DNA from: Dokdonia sp. 4H-3-7-5
GTDB taxonomy: Bacteria; Bacteroidota; Bacteroidia; Flavobacteriales; Flavobacteriaceae
Direction: 5' to 3'
Assembly (NCBI RefSeq): GCF_000212355.1
Contig: NC_015496.1
Location: 1,426,001 to 1,490,000 of the forward strand
DNA length: 64,000 bases
In this document: piece by piece, positions 1-7,784 of the stretch
How the letters are laid out: each line of letters starts with the position of its first letter
Position numbering within the stretch: position 1 is the stretch's first letter
The notes under the pieces: model-generated
Told to the model about the DNA's origin: nothing
The model's database searches: none
The model's input: only the letters and a program-made list of their open reading frames with translations
Position numbers and translations under genes: made by a program

Positions 1-134
1 GAATGGCTATATGGGGATGGAAAGCCTCAGAAGAAATAGGAGAAAATGTTCTCGCTTATGAGCCTATTCCAGGTAAACAAATAGGTTGCTTACCGCTAGA
101 GGAAGCAACAGGAGGAAAGACATATTCTCTATAA
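1..134 (+). CDS. C-terminal end of a gluconate 2-dehydrogenase subunit 3-like protein (partial)
   Basis: An open frame enters from the left edge (codons start at base 3) and stops at TAA 132-134, giving about 43 residues. The tail reads SEEIGENVL, then a PIPG motif, then GCLPL. This resembles the C-terminus of the small subunit of membrane gluconate 2-dehydrogenase-type oxidoreductases, where a PG...GC pattern follows a Ser-Glu-x-Gly segment. In Bacteroidetes that subunit often sits beside a GMC oxidoreductase and a hydroxypyruvate-isomerase-like gene, and the latter follows here 62 bp downstream. The family call is inferred from this short tail and its neighbour. The reading frame itself is more secure than the name. 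Confidence 0.45.
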   Translation, partial: MAIWGWKASEEIGENVLAYEPIPGKQIGCLPLEEATGGKTYSL

Positions 135-196
135 TTACTAGATGTGTAATTAATGGAATGCTATAAATGACAATGTTGCAAGAATTTTAATAAATT

Positions 197-1147
197 ATGG
201 ACAGAAGGAAATTTATACAAAAAGGAGCTCTCACGGGTTCCTTTTTAGGTTTAGGTAGTTTCGGGGTAAATGCTATGGTTAAAGGGATAGAAGATGTCTC
301 CGCTTTCGCGAAAGCGAAAAATGGAGCACATTCTTTTAATCTCAATTATGCACCACATGTAGGGATGTTTAAAGAGCTCGCTGGCGAAAATGTGATCGAT
401 CAGCTTCACTTTATGGCAGATCAAGGATTTACTGCCTTTGAAGACAATGAGATGCGCAACCGTCCTGTTTCCGAACAAAAAGCGATGGCGCTTGTCATGA
501 AAGAACGCGGAATGACCATGGGTGTTTTTGTTGCTCACAAAATACACTGGACAAAACCAAACCTAGCCAGCGGAAAACAAGAATGGCGTGATGAGTTTCT
601 GGCAGATATCAAAAGTTCTATAGAAGTTGCAAAGCGTGTAAATGCAAAATGGATGACCGTGGTGCCTGGTCACGTAGACTTGCGTCAAAATATTGATTTT
701 CAAACGGCAAATGTGGTAGAGACTTTAAAACAAGCTGCAGCGATTCTAGAACCACATGGAATTGTAATGGTGCTTGAACCATTAAATTTTAGAAATCATC
801 CAGGACTCTTTCTATCTAAGTCGCCACAAGCATACCAGATTTGTAAAGCAGTAGATAGTCCGTCATGTAAGATTCTTTTTGATATTTATCATCAGCAAAT
901 TCAAGAAGGAAACTTGATTCCTAACATAGAACAGTGTTGGGACGAGATTGCGTATTTCCAGATAGGGGATAATCCAGGGCGCAATGAGCCTACCTCTGGA
1001 GAGATTAACTATAAAAATGTATTTAAATACATTCATAGTCGTGGTTTTAAAGGAGTTTTAGGAATGGAGCATGGCAACAGTATCAAGGGGAAAGAAGGCG
1101 AGCAGCGTGTAATAGATGCGTATGTGGAGAGTGATCTCTTCTTATAA
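197..1147 (+). CDS. Tat-exported hydroxypyruvate isomerase-like TIM-barrel protein
   Basis: This 316-residue protein belongs to the xylose isomerase / AP endonuclease 2 TIM-barrel superfamily and is closest in layout to hydroxypyruvate isomerase. It opens with a twin-arginine signal (DRRKFIQKGAL, then a small-residue hydrophobic stretch to about residue 26), so the product is probably periplasmic. Metal-site segments are visible: EPLN near residue 195, the Asp and His of LFDIYH near 228, the GDNPGR loop near 258, and the Glu of GMEHG near the C-terminus. Residues 36-40 (AFAKA), just after the signal peptide in what should be a linker, are encoded by the iterated palindrome at 301. It probably acts on sugars or sugar acids together with the upstream dehydrogenase subunit. 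The substrate is not determinable. Confidence 0.8.
   Translation: MDRRKFIQKGALTGSFLGLGSFGVNAMVKGIEDVSAFAKAKNGAHSFNLNYAPHVGMFKELAGENVIDQLHFMADQGFTAFEDNEMRNRPVSEQKAMALVMKERGMTMGVFVAHKIHWTKPNLASGKQEWRDEFLADIKSSIEVAKRVNAKWMTVVPGHVDLRQNIDFQTANVVETLKQAAAILEPHGIVMVLEPLNFRNHPGLFLSKSPQAYQICKAVDSPSCKILFDIYHQQIQEGNLIPNIEQCWDEIAYFQIGDNPGRNEPTSGEINYKNVFKYIHSRGFKGVLGMEHGNSIKGKEGEQRVIDAYVESDLFL
301..316. repeat. Iterated palindrome copy 1 (exact core, in coding sequence)
   Basis: Exact GCTTTCGCGAAAGC core at 302-315, extended to CGCTTTCGCGAAAGCG. It lies in the linker after the Tat signal of the isomerase-like gene and is read in frame as AFAKA. Confidence 0.95.
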
Positions 1148-1234
1148 ATTATTTTTTAAAATAATACAATCAGAATCTCTTCGTTTGATAACGGAGTGTG
1201 TAGGATTTACTACTTTTACTCAAAACCCTAGCAG

Positions 1235-2113
1235 ATGAGTTCATCCTTTGAGAAATACCAGAAAAGACGATTGATTACCTCCTATTTTTCGGTGGTGATT
1301 AGTATTGCTTTGGTACTATTTTTACTGGGAATACTAGGATTACTAGTGCTTAACACCAAAAAAGTAGCCGACTATTTTAAGGAAACTATTGCAGTGGGTG
1401 TTTACTTTAAAGATGGAGCAAAAGATGTGGAAATGAAGCAGCTTGAGAAGTCTTTGTCGCTTGCAGAATACACGAAGTCCATACAATTTGTATCAAAAGA
1501 AGAAGCTGCCGAAGCGCATAGCGAAGCGCTAGGAGAAAACTTTGTAGATTACCTTGGAGAAAATCCACTACAAAATAGCATAGATTTATATCTTAATGCA
1601 GATTACGTGTCTGCTGAAAAAGTATCAGAAATCGCAGCAGAAATTGCTTCTAAAAACTTTGTAGAGGAAGTGACGTATGACAAGCCGTTAATCTCACTCC
1701 TTAACGACAATATTAAGAAAATGAGCCTGTGGATTCTCATTATCTCAGGGATATTCACTTTTATAGCAGTGTTGCTTATTAATAGTTCTATACGATTATC
1801 CGTATATGCTAAGCGATTTACCATAAAAACCATGCAGATGGTTGGAGCGACTAAAAAATTTATACGCAGGCCTTTCGTTTGGAAAAGTGTGCGTTTAGGG
1901 ATTATAGGAGCGCTTATAGCTATAGCAGGGATGGCTGGAGTATTGTATTATGCAAACAAGACTTTTCCTCAACTCACATTACTTGATGATCCACTTCTAC
2001 TAGGAGCACTTTTTGGAGGGGTATTTATGATGGGTATCGTGATTACTTGGTTTAGCACCTTTCTTGCAACACAACGTTTCTTAAATTTGCGCACAGACGA
2101 ATTATACTACTAG
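1235..2113 (+). CDS. ftsX: Cell division ABC-type permease FtsX
   Basis: This 292-residue protein has FtsX architecture. There is a short cytoplasmic N-terminus, TM1 at about residues 20-40, a periplasmic domain of about 120 residues, and three more TM segments (about 165-185, 220-240, 260-280). The MQMVGATKKFIRRPFVWK segment is the conserved cytoplasmic loop before TM3. FtsX pairs with the ATPase FtsE in the inner membrane to control septal peptidoglycan hydrolysis. No ftsE is adjacent, as is usual in Bacteroidetes. It starts the conserved run ftsX-DUF3098-uppP, with only 18 bp to the next gene, so co-transcription is likely. Confidence 0.93.
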   Translation: MSSSFEKYQKRRLITSYFSVVISIALVLFLLGILGLLVLNTKKVADYFKETIAVGVYFKDGAKDVEMKQLEKSLSLAEYTKSIQFVSKEEAAEAHSEALGENFVDYLGENPLQNSIDLYLNADYVSAEKVSEIAAEIASKNFVEEVTYDKPLISLLNDNIKKMSLWILIISGIFTFIAVLLINSSIRLSVYAKRFTIKTMQMVGATKKFIRRPFVWKSVRLGIIGALIAIAGMAGVLYYANKTFPQLTLLDDPLLLGALFGGVFMMGIVITWFSTFLATQRFLNLRTDELYY

Positions 2114-2131
2114 CAGTATTAAAGTATTACT

Positions 2132-2395
2132 ATGGGAGAACAAAAACGTAAAGAAGTTATTAAACAAGAAACCGAATTTATCTTTGGTAAGAAGAATTTT
2201 ACCTGGATGCTTATTGGACTTGGCGTGATTGCCTTAGGCTTTATACTAATGTCTGGTGGTGGTAGTGACGACCCTAATGTTTTTAATCCTGAGATCTACT
2301 CATGGAGACGTATACGTCTAGCACCTGCTGTGATTCTCATAGGTTTTGGTATAGAAGTATATGCGATACTACTTAACCCTAATAAAGGGAAGTAA
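2132..2395 (+). CDS. DUF3098 family membrane protein
   Basis: This small protein (87 aa) has two predicted membrane segments (about residues 24-42 and 62-80) separated by a short loop with SGGGSDDPNVFNPEIYSWRRIRLAP. The F-x-PEIYS-x-RRI-x-x-AP pattern is characteristic of DUF3098, a Bacteroidetes-restricted family of unknown function. It lies 18 bp after ftsX and 38 bp before uppP, the usual setting for this family. That suggests a role with envelope division or peptidoglycan lipid-carrier recycling, but only context supports this. Confidence 0.85.
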   Translation: MGEQKRKEVIKQETEFIFGKKNFTWMLIGLGVIALGFILMSGGGSDDPNVFNPEIYSWRRIRLAPAVILIGFGIEVYAILLNPNKGK

Positions 2396-2420
2396 CACTT
2401 GCCCCTTATAACGACAATCT

Positions 2421-2428
2421 TATCTTTG
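2421..2428 (+). promoter_or_regulatory. Bacteroidetes -7 promoter element for uppP (near-leaderless)
   Basis: TATCTTTG matches the TAnnTTTG -7 box of the Bacteroidetes primary sigma factor. A TTG lies 19 bp upstream (2399-2401), at the -33 position. Only 5 bp separate the box from the uppP ATG (2434), so the transcript would be leaderless or nearly so. Confidence 0.6.
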
Positions 2429-2433
2429 CGGTT

Positions 2434-3234
2434 ATGGATAACTTAGACGCATTAATCCTTGGTGTAATTCAAGGTCTCACAGAGTTTTTACCAGTTTCTT
2501 CTAGTGGTCATTTAGAACTAGGGAAGGCAATCCTAGGAGACACTTCTGTCCCAGAAGAAAGCTTGATGTTTACCGTTGTTGTGCACTTTGCAACGGCACT
2601 TTCTACCATCGTAGTCTTTAGAAAAGATATAGTAGACATTTTAAAAGGACTATTTTCATTCAAGTGGAATGAAGAAACAAAATTCTCTGCAAAAATTGTG
2701 TTATCTATGATTCCTGCAGTAATTGTAGGATTGTTTTTTGAAGAACAACTTGAAGCACTTTTTGGTGGAAATATTATGCTTGTAGGCTGTATGCTTCTTG
2801 TAACTGCGGTATTATTATACTTTGCAGACAGAGCAAAAGATACTCACAAAAATGTAACTTTTTCAAATGCATTTATTATTGGTGTTTCTCAAGCAGTGGC
2901 TATGATTCCTGGTATTTCTCGTAGTGGAGCGACTATATCTACCTCTGTTTTATTAGGTAATGATAAGAGCAAAGCAGCGCGTTTTTCATTTTTAATGGTG
3001 ATCCCACTTATTTTTGGGAAGATTGCAAAAGACCTTATGGATGGAGCGCTTACCTCACAAACGGGTAACGTATCTGTACTAATAATAGGCTTTGTAGCTG
3101 CCTTTGTAGCAGGACTTGTAGCTTGTACGTGGATGATTAAATTGGTTAAGAAAAGTAAACTCTCTTGGTTTGCTATTTACTGTCTCATTGTAGGAGTAAT
3201 TGCAATAGGATTTTCCATCTATAATCAAGCTTAA
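2434..3234 (+). CDS. uppP: Undecaprenyl-diphosphatase UppP (BacA)
   Basis: This integral membrane phosphatase (266 aa) dephosphorylates undecaprenyl diphosphate at the inner membrane, recycling the lipid carrier for peptidoglycan and O-antigen synthesis. Both family signatures are present: the EFLPVSSSGH motif at residues 17-26 (catalytic Glu and Ser-rich loop) and GISRSG at 160-165 with the catalytic Arg. Length and about eight hydrophobic segments fit the family. It ends the ftsX-DUF3098-uppP run and has its own strong -7 box. In many relatives truB follows directly; here an inverted lyase gene lies between. Confidence 0.96.
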   Translation: MDNLDALILGVIQGLTEFLPVSSSGHLELGKAILGDTSVPEESLMFTVVVHFATALSTIVVFRKDIVDILKGLFSFKWNEETKFSAKIVLSMIPAVIVGLFFEEQLEALFGGNIMLVGCMLLVTAVLLYFADRAKDTHKNVTFSNAFIIGVSQAVAMIPGISRSGATISTSVLLGNDKSKAARFSFLMVIPLIFGKIAKDLMDGALTSQTGNVSVLIIGFVAAFVAGLVACTWMIKLVKKSKLSWFAIYCLIVGVIAIGFSIYNQA

Positions 3235-3246
3235 TATTTTTTATCT

Positions 3247-4128
3247 CTAGTTCTCGTCTTCTGATGTAAAGTGAAACATTGAATACTGTAATTCAATAGC
3301 TTCAGTATGGTTTGCAGCTGGATTATAGATTCCAGCCTTTAGATAATATCCATTTGCAATACTATTATCGTCTATCCAGTTTGTGCCTACCTCAGGGCTG
3401 TAAGTATCATCTATGAGCGTTTGACCTCCCTGGGCTACAATAAGATGTACAACACCATTACCTTTTTCAATAATGATTTTTAAAGGCTCACTATTATAGT
3501 TTACACCATTGACAAAAGAATAAAAATCTTTATCAAATTCTGTATCACTCGAGCTTACTTCTGGATCTCTTCGTACGACAGTTTCTAGTTCATCATTGTG
3601 CAATTCAAGTCTAAAGAAAGGCTTATTAGAACTACCACCTCTATTATGAACCTGCGCAATGGTTATTCCTTCTGTAGGAATATCTAAGTATACTGCTTCA
3701 AATTCCATGCGAGATGGTGTTGTTAATGGACCTTCTGAGGATTGTTTAAACTCGGTTCTTCTTCCTTTTTCTAGTTGGCACTTCAAATTTAAAATGGCTC
3801 CGTTATTAGAAGAATAAAAATACTCGTCATCTGGCTGCCCACTTTCAAAAATGTCATCGAGATCTTCATCGTCAGTATCACAAGGGCCAGGTGTACAACC
3901 ACCCGTATTGAAACTATTTTCTATAACTAAATTTGGCTCAAATGAGAAGGCCTCGGTGTCTAGAGCATTGTCTTCATCTGTTGTACCATCGTCATCTGTT
4001 TCATCTGTGGGTGTAACTATAGGAACAGTAACTTCTACTGCATCATCAGACGATCCATCATTAGATGAGCATTGCGCGCACATTAGGCTTAAACTTACTA
4101 AAACAATAATTCTTTGTAACTGGGACAT
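3247..4128 (-). CDS. Lipoprotein, probable PL7-type alginate lyase
   Basis: The 293-residue product starts with a hydrophobic signal ending at Cys20 followed by SSNDGSSDD, as in surface lipoproteins. An acidic low-complexity linker runs to about residue 60. The C-terminal domain carries three motifs like the catalytic strands of polysaccharide lyase family 7: R124-T-E, Q159-V-H161 and YLKAGIY at 262-268. The family's usual Gln after the last Tyr is replaced by Pro, so activity is not assured. PL7 enzymes cleave alginate by beta-elimination, fitting a marine bacterium. Its stop is 12 bp from the convergent uppP stop and its start is divergent from truB. No other polysaccharide-use genes are adjacent, so this is not a classical PUL. 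Confidence 0.62.
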   Translation of the reverse strand: MSQLQRIIVLVSLSLMCAQCSSNDGSSDDAVEVTVPIVTPTDETDDDGTTDEDNALDTEAFSFEPNLVIENSFNTGGCTPGPCDTDDEDLDDIFESGQPDDEYFYSSNNGAILNLKCQLEKGRRTEFKQSSEGPLTTPSRMEFEAVYLDIPTEGITIAQVHNRGGSSNKPFFRLELHNDELETVVRRDPEVSSSDTEFDKDFYSFVNGVNYNSEPLKIIIEKGNGVVHLIVAQGGQTLIDDTYSPEVGTNWIDDNSIANGYYLKAGIYNPAANHTEAIELQYSMFHFTSEDEN

Positions 4129-4281
4129 ATCTTATTTTAAAGTATATCTCTTATTTATTACGGAGATAAGGAAGTGATTTCCTATAAAAATATATCATTA
4201 AACCACAATTAGAGTATTTTGATATCATAAAAAGCATAATAAGTTATGCGTGATATTTCTAGTTAAATAGCATTATCTTGA

Positions 4282-4289
4282 TAACTTTG
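4282..4289 (+). promoter_or_regulatory. Possible -7 promoter element for truB
   Basis: TAACTTTG matches TAnnTTTG, 40 bp upstream of the truB ATG. No clear TTG lies at the -33 position, so this rests on the -7 box alone. Confidence 0.4.
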
Positions 4290-4329
4290 CCTCCTAGTCC
4301 CTAACAAAAACTACAAAACCAAGCTGGCT

Positions 4330-5037
4330 ATGCTTACAGATCAAGATTATAAAGATGGGCAAGTACTCATTTTTGACAAACCGCTAGAGTGGACCTCATT
4401 CCAGCTGGTTAACAAAGTGCGCTGGCTTATACGTAAGAATCTTAATATAAAGAAGATAAAAGTAGGCCATGCAGGTACGTTAGATCCTTTGGCAACTGGC
4501 CTTATGATTATTTGTACGGGTAAGTTTACAAAGCGCTTACACGAGTTCGTTGGGCAAGAAAAGGAATATACGGGCACCATTGTTTTAGGTGGTACTACGC
4601 CTAGTTATGATCTTGAGACAGAAGTAGATCAAACTTTTTCTACAGAACATATTACTGATGAGGATATTTACGCTTTCGCGAAAGCGTACCAAGGAAACAT
4701 CATGCAACGCCCACCTGTATTTTCTGCACTCAAAAAGGAGGGCAAACGCTTGTATGAATTTGCACGAGCAGGAGAAGAAGTAGATATTTCTAAACGTGAG
4801 ATTAATATCTCATCTTTTGAAATCACTCGCATTGCAATGCCAGAAGTAGATTTTAAAGTGCGCTGTAGTAAAGGAACATATATTAGATCGCTAGCATTTG
4901 ATTTTGGCGAAGGACTCAAAAGTGGAGCTCATTTGAGTGCATTGAGAAGAACCAAAATAGGTAATTACAACGTAGATGATGCACAGTCTCTTGATGGATT
5001 TATAGCCGAAATTACAGCTGCATCCACAGAAGAATAA
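4330..5037 (+). CDS. truB: tRNA pseudouridine(55) synthase TruB
   Basis: The enzyme makes pseudouridine 55 in the T-loop of tRNAs. The catalytic block KVGHAGTLDPLATGL is at residues 44-58 with nucleophile Asp52. QRPPVFSALKKEGKRLYE follows near 125-142 and CSKGTYIRSLAFD near 180. At 235 aa it lacks the C-terminal PUA-type extension of longer TruB proteins, which is common in Bacteroidetes. Residues 114-120 (YAFAKAY), in the segment before the QRPP motif, are encoded by a full 18-bp copy of the iterated palindrome. So even a conserved housekeeping enzyme carries the element in frame. Confidence 0.96.
   Translation: MLTDQDYKDGQVLIFDKPLEWTSFQLVNKVRWLIRKNLNIKKIKVGHAGTLDPLATGLMIICTGKFTKRLHEFVGQEKEYTGTIVLGGTTPSYDLETEVDQTFSTEHITDEDIYAFAKAYQGNIMQRPPVFSALKKEGKRLYEFARAGEEVDISKREINISSFEITRIAMPEVDFKVRCSKGTYIRSLAFDFGEGLKSGAHLSALRRTKIGNYNVDDAQSLDGFIAEITAASTEE
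4670..4687. repeat. Iterated palindrome copy 2 (exact, 18 bp, in truB)
   Basis: ACGCTTTCGCGAAAGCGT, perfect over 18 bp, read in frame within truB as YAFAKAY. Confidence 0.96.
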
Positions 5038-5096
5038 TTTGTGAAACACTGTTATTAGGCGATTCAGCTATTTTACTTTTATTTTTTTAGTTCTTT

Positions 5097-5822
5097 ATGA
5101 AGATCTCTCATTCTGATAAGGCTTTACTAATTACCGTTACGGGGGCAAGTTTACTTGTGCTTATATTTTTCTTTCTGGGAGTAAAACCATATCAAGGAGA
5201 GATAGAGGAGTTTATAGAGATTCCTGTAATTACTGAGGAGGTAGTAGAGGAGCTTCAGGAGCAACAAGAAGATCAAGTTCAAGAGCGTCGTATTTCAAGA
5301 ACAAACCAAGCCTACAATACCGCTCAACTTAGAAAGGAAAATAGAAGCTTTGAAGATGATGACGAAATTAGAAAAGCAATAGAAGCTCAACAGCAGAATA
5401 GTGTAGAGCAACTTAATGACGACAATGAGGCTAAGCTTAAGGCGCTTCAAGAAGCTCGAGAAGGTAATCTAGAAGCAAAAAGAGAAGAGGTACAAGCGGC
5501 TATAGATGCTCGAGAAGCTGCACGTAATAAGAAAAAGAAAAGTGCTTACAGACAGAGTACGGTTTCTTACGATCTAGTAGGCCGTACTGCAATAGTTTTA
5601 CCTAATCCTGTGTATACCTGCGATGCTTACGGTAAAATAGTAGTGAATATCACCGTAAATGATAAAGGGACTATCATAGATAAGGATTATAATAAAAGTG
5701 CCTCTACAAGTTCAAACGGATGTCTCATAGATCAGGCAATGGAGTATTTAACTAGAGCTTACTTTGATAAAGGAAATAAAGCCACACAATTAGGGAGTGT
5801 GACTTTTGATTTTCAAGGGTAA
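5097..5822 (+). CDS. TonB-like energy transducer protein
   Basis: The protein (241 aa) has a cytoplasmic N-terminus, one membrane span at about residues 8-28 and an acidic region rich in Glu and Gln. A charged coiled-coil stretch with repeated EAR/AAI segments follows (about 85-150). The C-terminal domain of about 75 residues (GRTAIVLPNPVYTCDAYGKIVVNITVNDKGTI) resembles the TonB C-terminal fold. It lacks a Pro-rich periplasmic spacer; the coiled coil may take that role. Such genes commonly follow truB in Flavobacteria. The function (energising outer-membrane receptors) is a family-level inference. Its stop is 4 bp from the stop of the convergent thioredoxin-like gene. Confidence 0.7.
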   Translation: MKISHSDKALLITVTGASLLVLIFFFLGVKPYQGEIEEFIEIPVITEEVVEELQEQQEDQVQERRISRTNQAYNTAQLRKENRSFEDDDEIRKAIEAQQQNSVEQLNDDNEAKLKALQEAREGNLEAKREEVQAAIDAREAARNKKKKSAYRQSTVSYDLVGRTAIVLPNPVYTCDAYGKIVVNITVNDKGTIIDKDYNKSASTSSNGCLIDQAMEYLTRAYFDKGNKATQLGSVTFDFQG

Positions 5823-5826
5823 GAGC

Positions 5827-6441
5827 TTACTTAAGTAGTTTAAGTAAATCTTGGGCAGTTCCTTGTCCTTTGTCTTTGTTATACCACACTTGTAAATCTT
5901 CTTTAAATTCTGGAGTTAACTTACCGTGAGCTTCTTTATAATCATTGACCATTTTTGTGGCCTCAGATGGACGTGGTCCCCAGTCTGCTATCACTTCATT
6001 TGTGTCGCTATTTACAGCGATAAGTCTCGGAATAGAACGCCCTCCATTATATAAAAATTGATCCATAAGATCAAGATTCTCATCTCTAAGAATAACTTTA
6101 AATGTAATGTTAGGGTTGAGGTCTGCAAACTTTTGCATTATAGGCATCGTTTGAGCAGCGTCACCACACCAGCTCTCCGTAAGTACTAGCCAAGTTACAT
6201 CTCCTTTAAAATCTCTAATTTGTTGCTGCACATCATCAGAGAGCTTGAGCGTCTTGTCTAGACGTTTCATGCGTTTGTGATTAAGCATTGTATAGTTATG
6301 TAGCGCCTCTGTCACTTCTGGACCTGTATTAGTTCCTTCTAGGGCGTGAGTCTCTGTAAGTACTCTATAATCATGATATGAAATAGCTTGAGAGAGACCC
6401 TCTGCTATTAATTGTGTTGTTGTTTTTTCCATTGTTTCCAT
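5827..6441 (-). CDS. Thioredoxin-like protein with a single active-site cysteine
   Basis: The 204-residue cytoplasmic protein has a thioredoxin-fold core at about residues 80-175 with WLVLTESWCGDAAQTMP, followed by a strand containing RSIPRLI (cis-Pro region) and DWGPRPSEA. The position equivalent to CxxC reads WCGDA, so only the first cysteine is kept. That argues against ordinary disulfide reduction and for a peroxidase-, glutathione- or binding-type role. This form (Thioredoxin_9-like) is widespread in Flavobacteria. The start could also be the second Met, 9 bp downstream (6432). No operon partner: neighbours are convergent on one side and divergent on the other. Confidence 0.75.
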   Translation of the reverse strand: METMEKTTTQLIAEGLSQAISYHDYRVLTETHALEGTNTGPEVTEALHNYTMLNHKRMKRLDKTLKLSDDVQQQIRDFKGDVTWLVLTESWCGDAAQTMPIMQKFADLNPNITFKVILRDENLDLMDQFLYNGGRSIPRLIAVNSDTNEVIADWGPRPSEATKMVNDYKEAHGKLTPEFKEDLQVWYNKDKGQGTAQDLLKLLK

Positions 6442-6506
6442 AGCTCATATGTCGTGAGCTCTGCTACAAACTTACTATCTTTCACTTTAGAATCCCAAAT
6501 GAAGCA

Positions 6507-7076
6507 ATGATGACAAAAAATAAATGCAGTTGGTGTGTAGGTGATGATCTCTATGAAGCGTATCATGATAATGAGTGGGGTACTCCCTTGAGAGATGAGG
6601 ATTTGCTTTTTGAGTTTCTAGTATTAGAAACTTTTCAAGCGGGATTGAGTTGGATTACTATTTTAAAAAAGAGAGAAAACTTTAGGGTTGCCTTTGATAA
6701 CTTTGACTACAAGCGTATTGCAGCTTATAAAGAAGATAAAATCCAGTCATTATTGCAAGATGCCGGCATTATCAGAAATAAATTAAAAGTGCGTGGTACA
6801 GTCACAAATGCTAGGCTATATATGGAGATTCAAGAAGAGTTTGGGAGTTTTTCTAAGTATCTATGGGCTTATGTAGATAATACTCCTATCCAAAATGAGA
6901 TACAGTCATACAAAGAAGCACCAGCAAATACTCCGCTGAGTGACGCCATATCAAAAGACCTCAAAAAACGCGGATTCAAGTTTGTGGGAAGCACCATTAT
7001 CTATGCATTTATGCAAGCTATTGGTATGGTAAATGACCATGAAGTAAGTTGCTTTAGATATAACAAGGTGCAGTAG
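6507..7076 (+). CDS. tag: DNA-3-methyladenine glycosylase I
   Basis: The 189-aa base-excision repair enzyme removes 3-methyladenine from alkylated DNA. Visible Tag hallmarks are KCSWC near the N-terminus, YHDNEWGTP (residues about 19-27, with the conserved Glu and Trp), FQAGLSWITILKKRE and the C-terminal NDHEVSCFRY, which supplies zinc ligands. Two in-frame ATGs open the gene (6507 and 6510) and either may be used. The stop codon lies within a perfect hairpin shared with the convergent aat gene. Confidence 0.95.
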   Translation: MMTKNKCSWCVGDDLYEAYHDNEWGTPLRDEDLLFEFLVLETFQAGLSWITILKKRENFRVAFDNFDYKRIAAYKEDKIQSLLQDAGIIRNKLKVRGTVTNARLYMEIQEEFGSFSKYLWAYVDNTPIQNEIQSYKEAPANTPLSDAISKDLKKRGFKFVGSTIIYAFMQAIGMVNDHEVSCFRYNKVQ

Positions 7077-7102
7077 GGACGCAAGGTATTGCGTCCCTAC
7101 TG
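7071..7102. terminator. Perfect 14-bp hairpin spanning the stop codons of tag and aat
   Basis: Left arm 7071-7084, loop GGTA, right arm 7089-7102, with no mismatch. It contains the tag stop (7074-7076) and the aat stop (7097-7099) on the other strand. No T-run follows on either side, so it is either a weak bidirectional terminator or a 3'-end stabiliser. Confidence 0.7.
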
Positions 7103-7753
7103 TAGATATTCAAGAAATAAATCTCTCGGAATTTCGGCGGCACCTAGGCTCGCTAGATGGTCTGTATACATCTGGCAATCGATGAGGTGGTAATTTTCTT
7201 TTTCTAGCCTTCGCGAAAGCGTAATAAATCCCACTTTACTGGCATTGCTCATGGTTGCAAACATGCTTTCTCCACAAAATATTCCTTTCTCCTTTAGATC
7301 TATTCCATAAAGACCTCCGACTAATTTTTTATCATGCCAAACCTCAACGGAAATAGCATGACCTAGCTCGTGTAATCTGAGGTATGCATCTATAATATCA
7401 TTAGTAATCCACGTGCCATCTTGACCGTTGCGCTTAATGCGTTTACAAGCAAGTATGACTTCTAGAAAATTCTGGTTATAGGTAACTGTAAAGTGATTGT
7501 CTCGTAACACTTTTCGCATAGATTTTGATACGTGTACGTCACTAGGTTTTACTACCATACGCGGGTCTGGCGTCCACCATAAAATAGGCTGTCCCTCATT
7601 ATACCAAGGAAAAATGCCAGAATTATAAGCAAGTAATAACCAGTCTGTAGTGAGATCACCACCTACCATAAGTAACCCTTCCTCGTCTGCCAGATGGTGT
7701 TCTGGAAACCAAGGGTCATTATTCCAATGTTGATCTTCTGGGAGTAAAAGCAC
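7097..7753 (-). CDS. aat: Leucyl/phenylalanyl-tRNA--protein transferase
   Basis: The product (218 aa) transfers Leu or Phe from aminoacyl-tRNA to N-terminal Arg or Lys of proteins, marking them for ClpS/ClpAP degradation (N-end rule). Family motifs include FPWYNEGQPILWWTPDPRMV (near residues 49-68), WITNDIIDAY, GHAISVEVW, LVGGLYGI and GESMFATMSNASKVGF. A one-mismatch copy of the iterated palindrome lies near the C-terminus and is read here as TLSRRL. A TATCTTTG -7 box (7776-7783, minus strand) sits 22 bp upstream of the start. Confidence 0.95.
   Translation of the reverse strand: MLLLPEDQHWNNDPWFPEHHLADEEGLLMVGGDLTTDWLLLAYNSGIFPWYNEGQPILWWTPDPRMVVKPSDVHVSKSMRKVLRDNHFTVTYNQNFLEVILACKRIKRNGQDGTWITNDIIDAYLRLHELGHAISVEVWHDKKLVGGLYGIDLKEKGIFCGESMFATMSNASKVGFITLSRRLEKENYHLIDCQMYTDHLASLGAAEIPRDLFLEYLQ
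7207..7222. repeat. Iterated palindrome copy 3 (one mismatch, in aat)
   Basis: The 14-bp core at 7207-7220 matches except for C in place of T at 7209; the right arm runs on to GCGT. It is read on the minus strand as LSRR in aat. Confidence 0.85.
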
Positions 7754-7775
7754 GAGTATAATTAATAGCTATACA

Positions 7776-7783
7776 CAAAGATA
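7776..7783 (-). promoter_or_regulatory. -7 promoter element for aat
   Basis: On the minus strand this reads TATCTTTG, a full TAnnTTTG match, 22 bp before the aat ATG at 7753. It is squeezed between aat and the stop of the next gene. Confidence 0.5.
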
Positions 7784-7784
7784 A

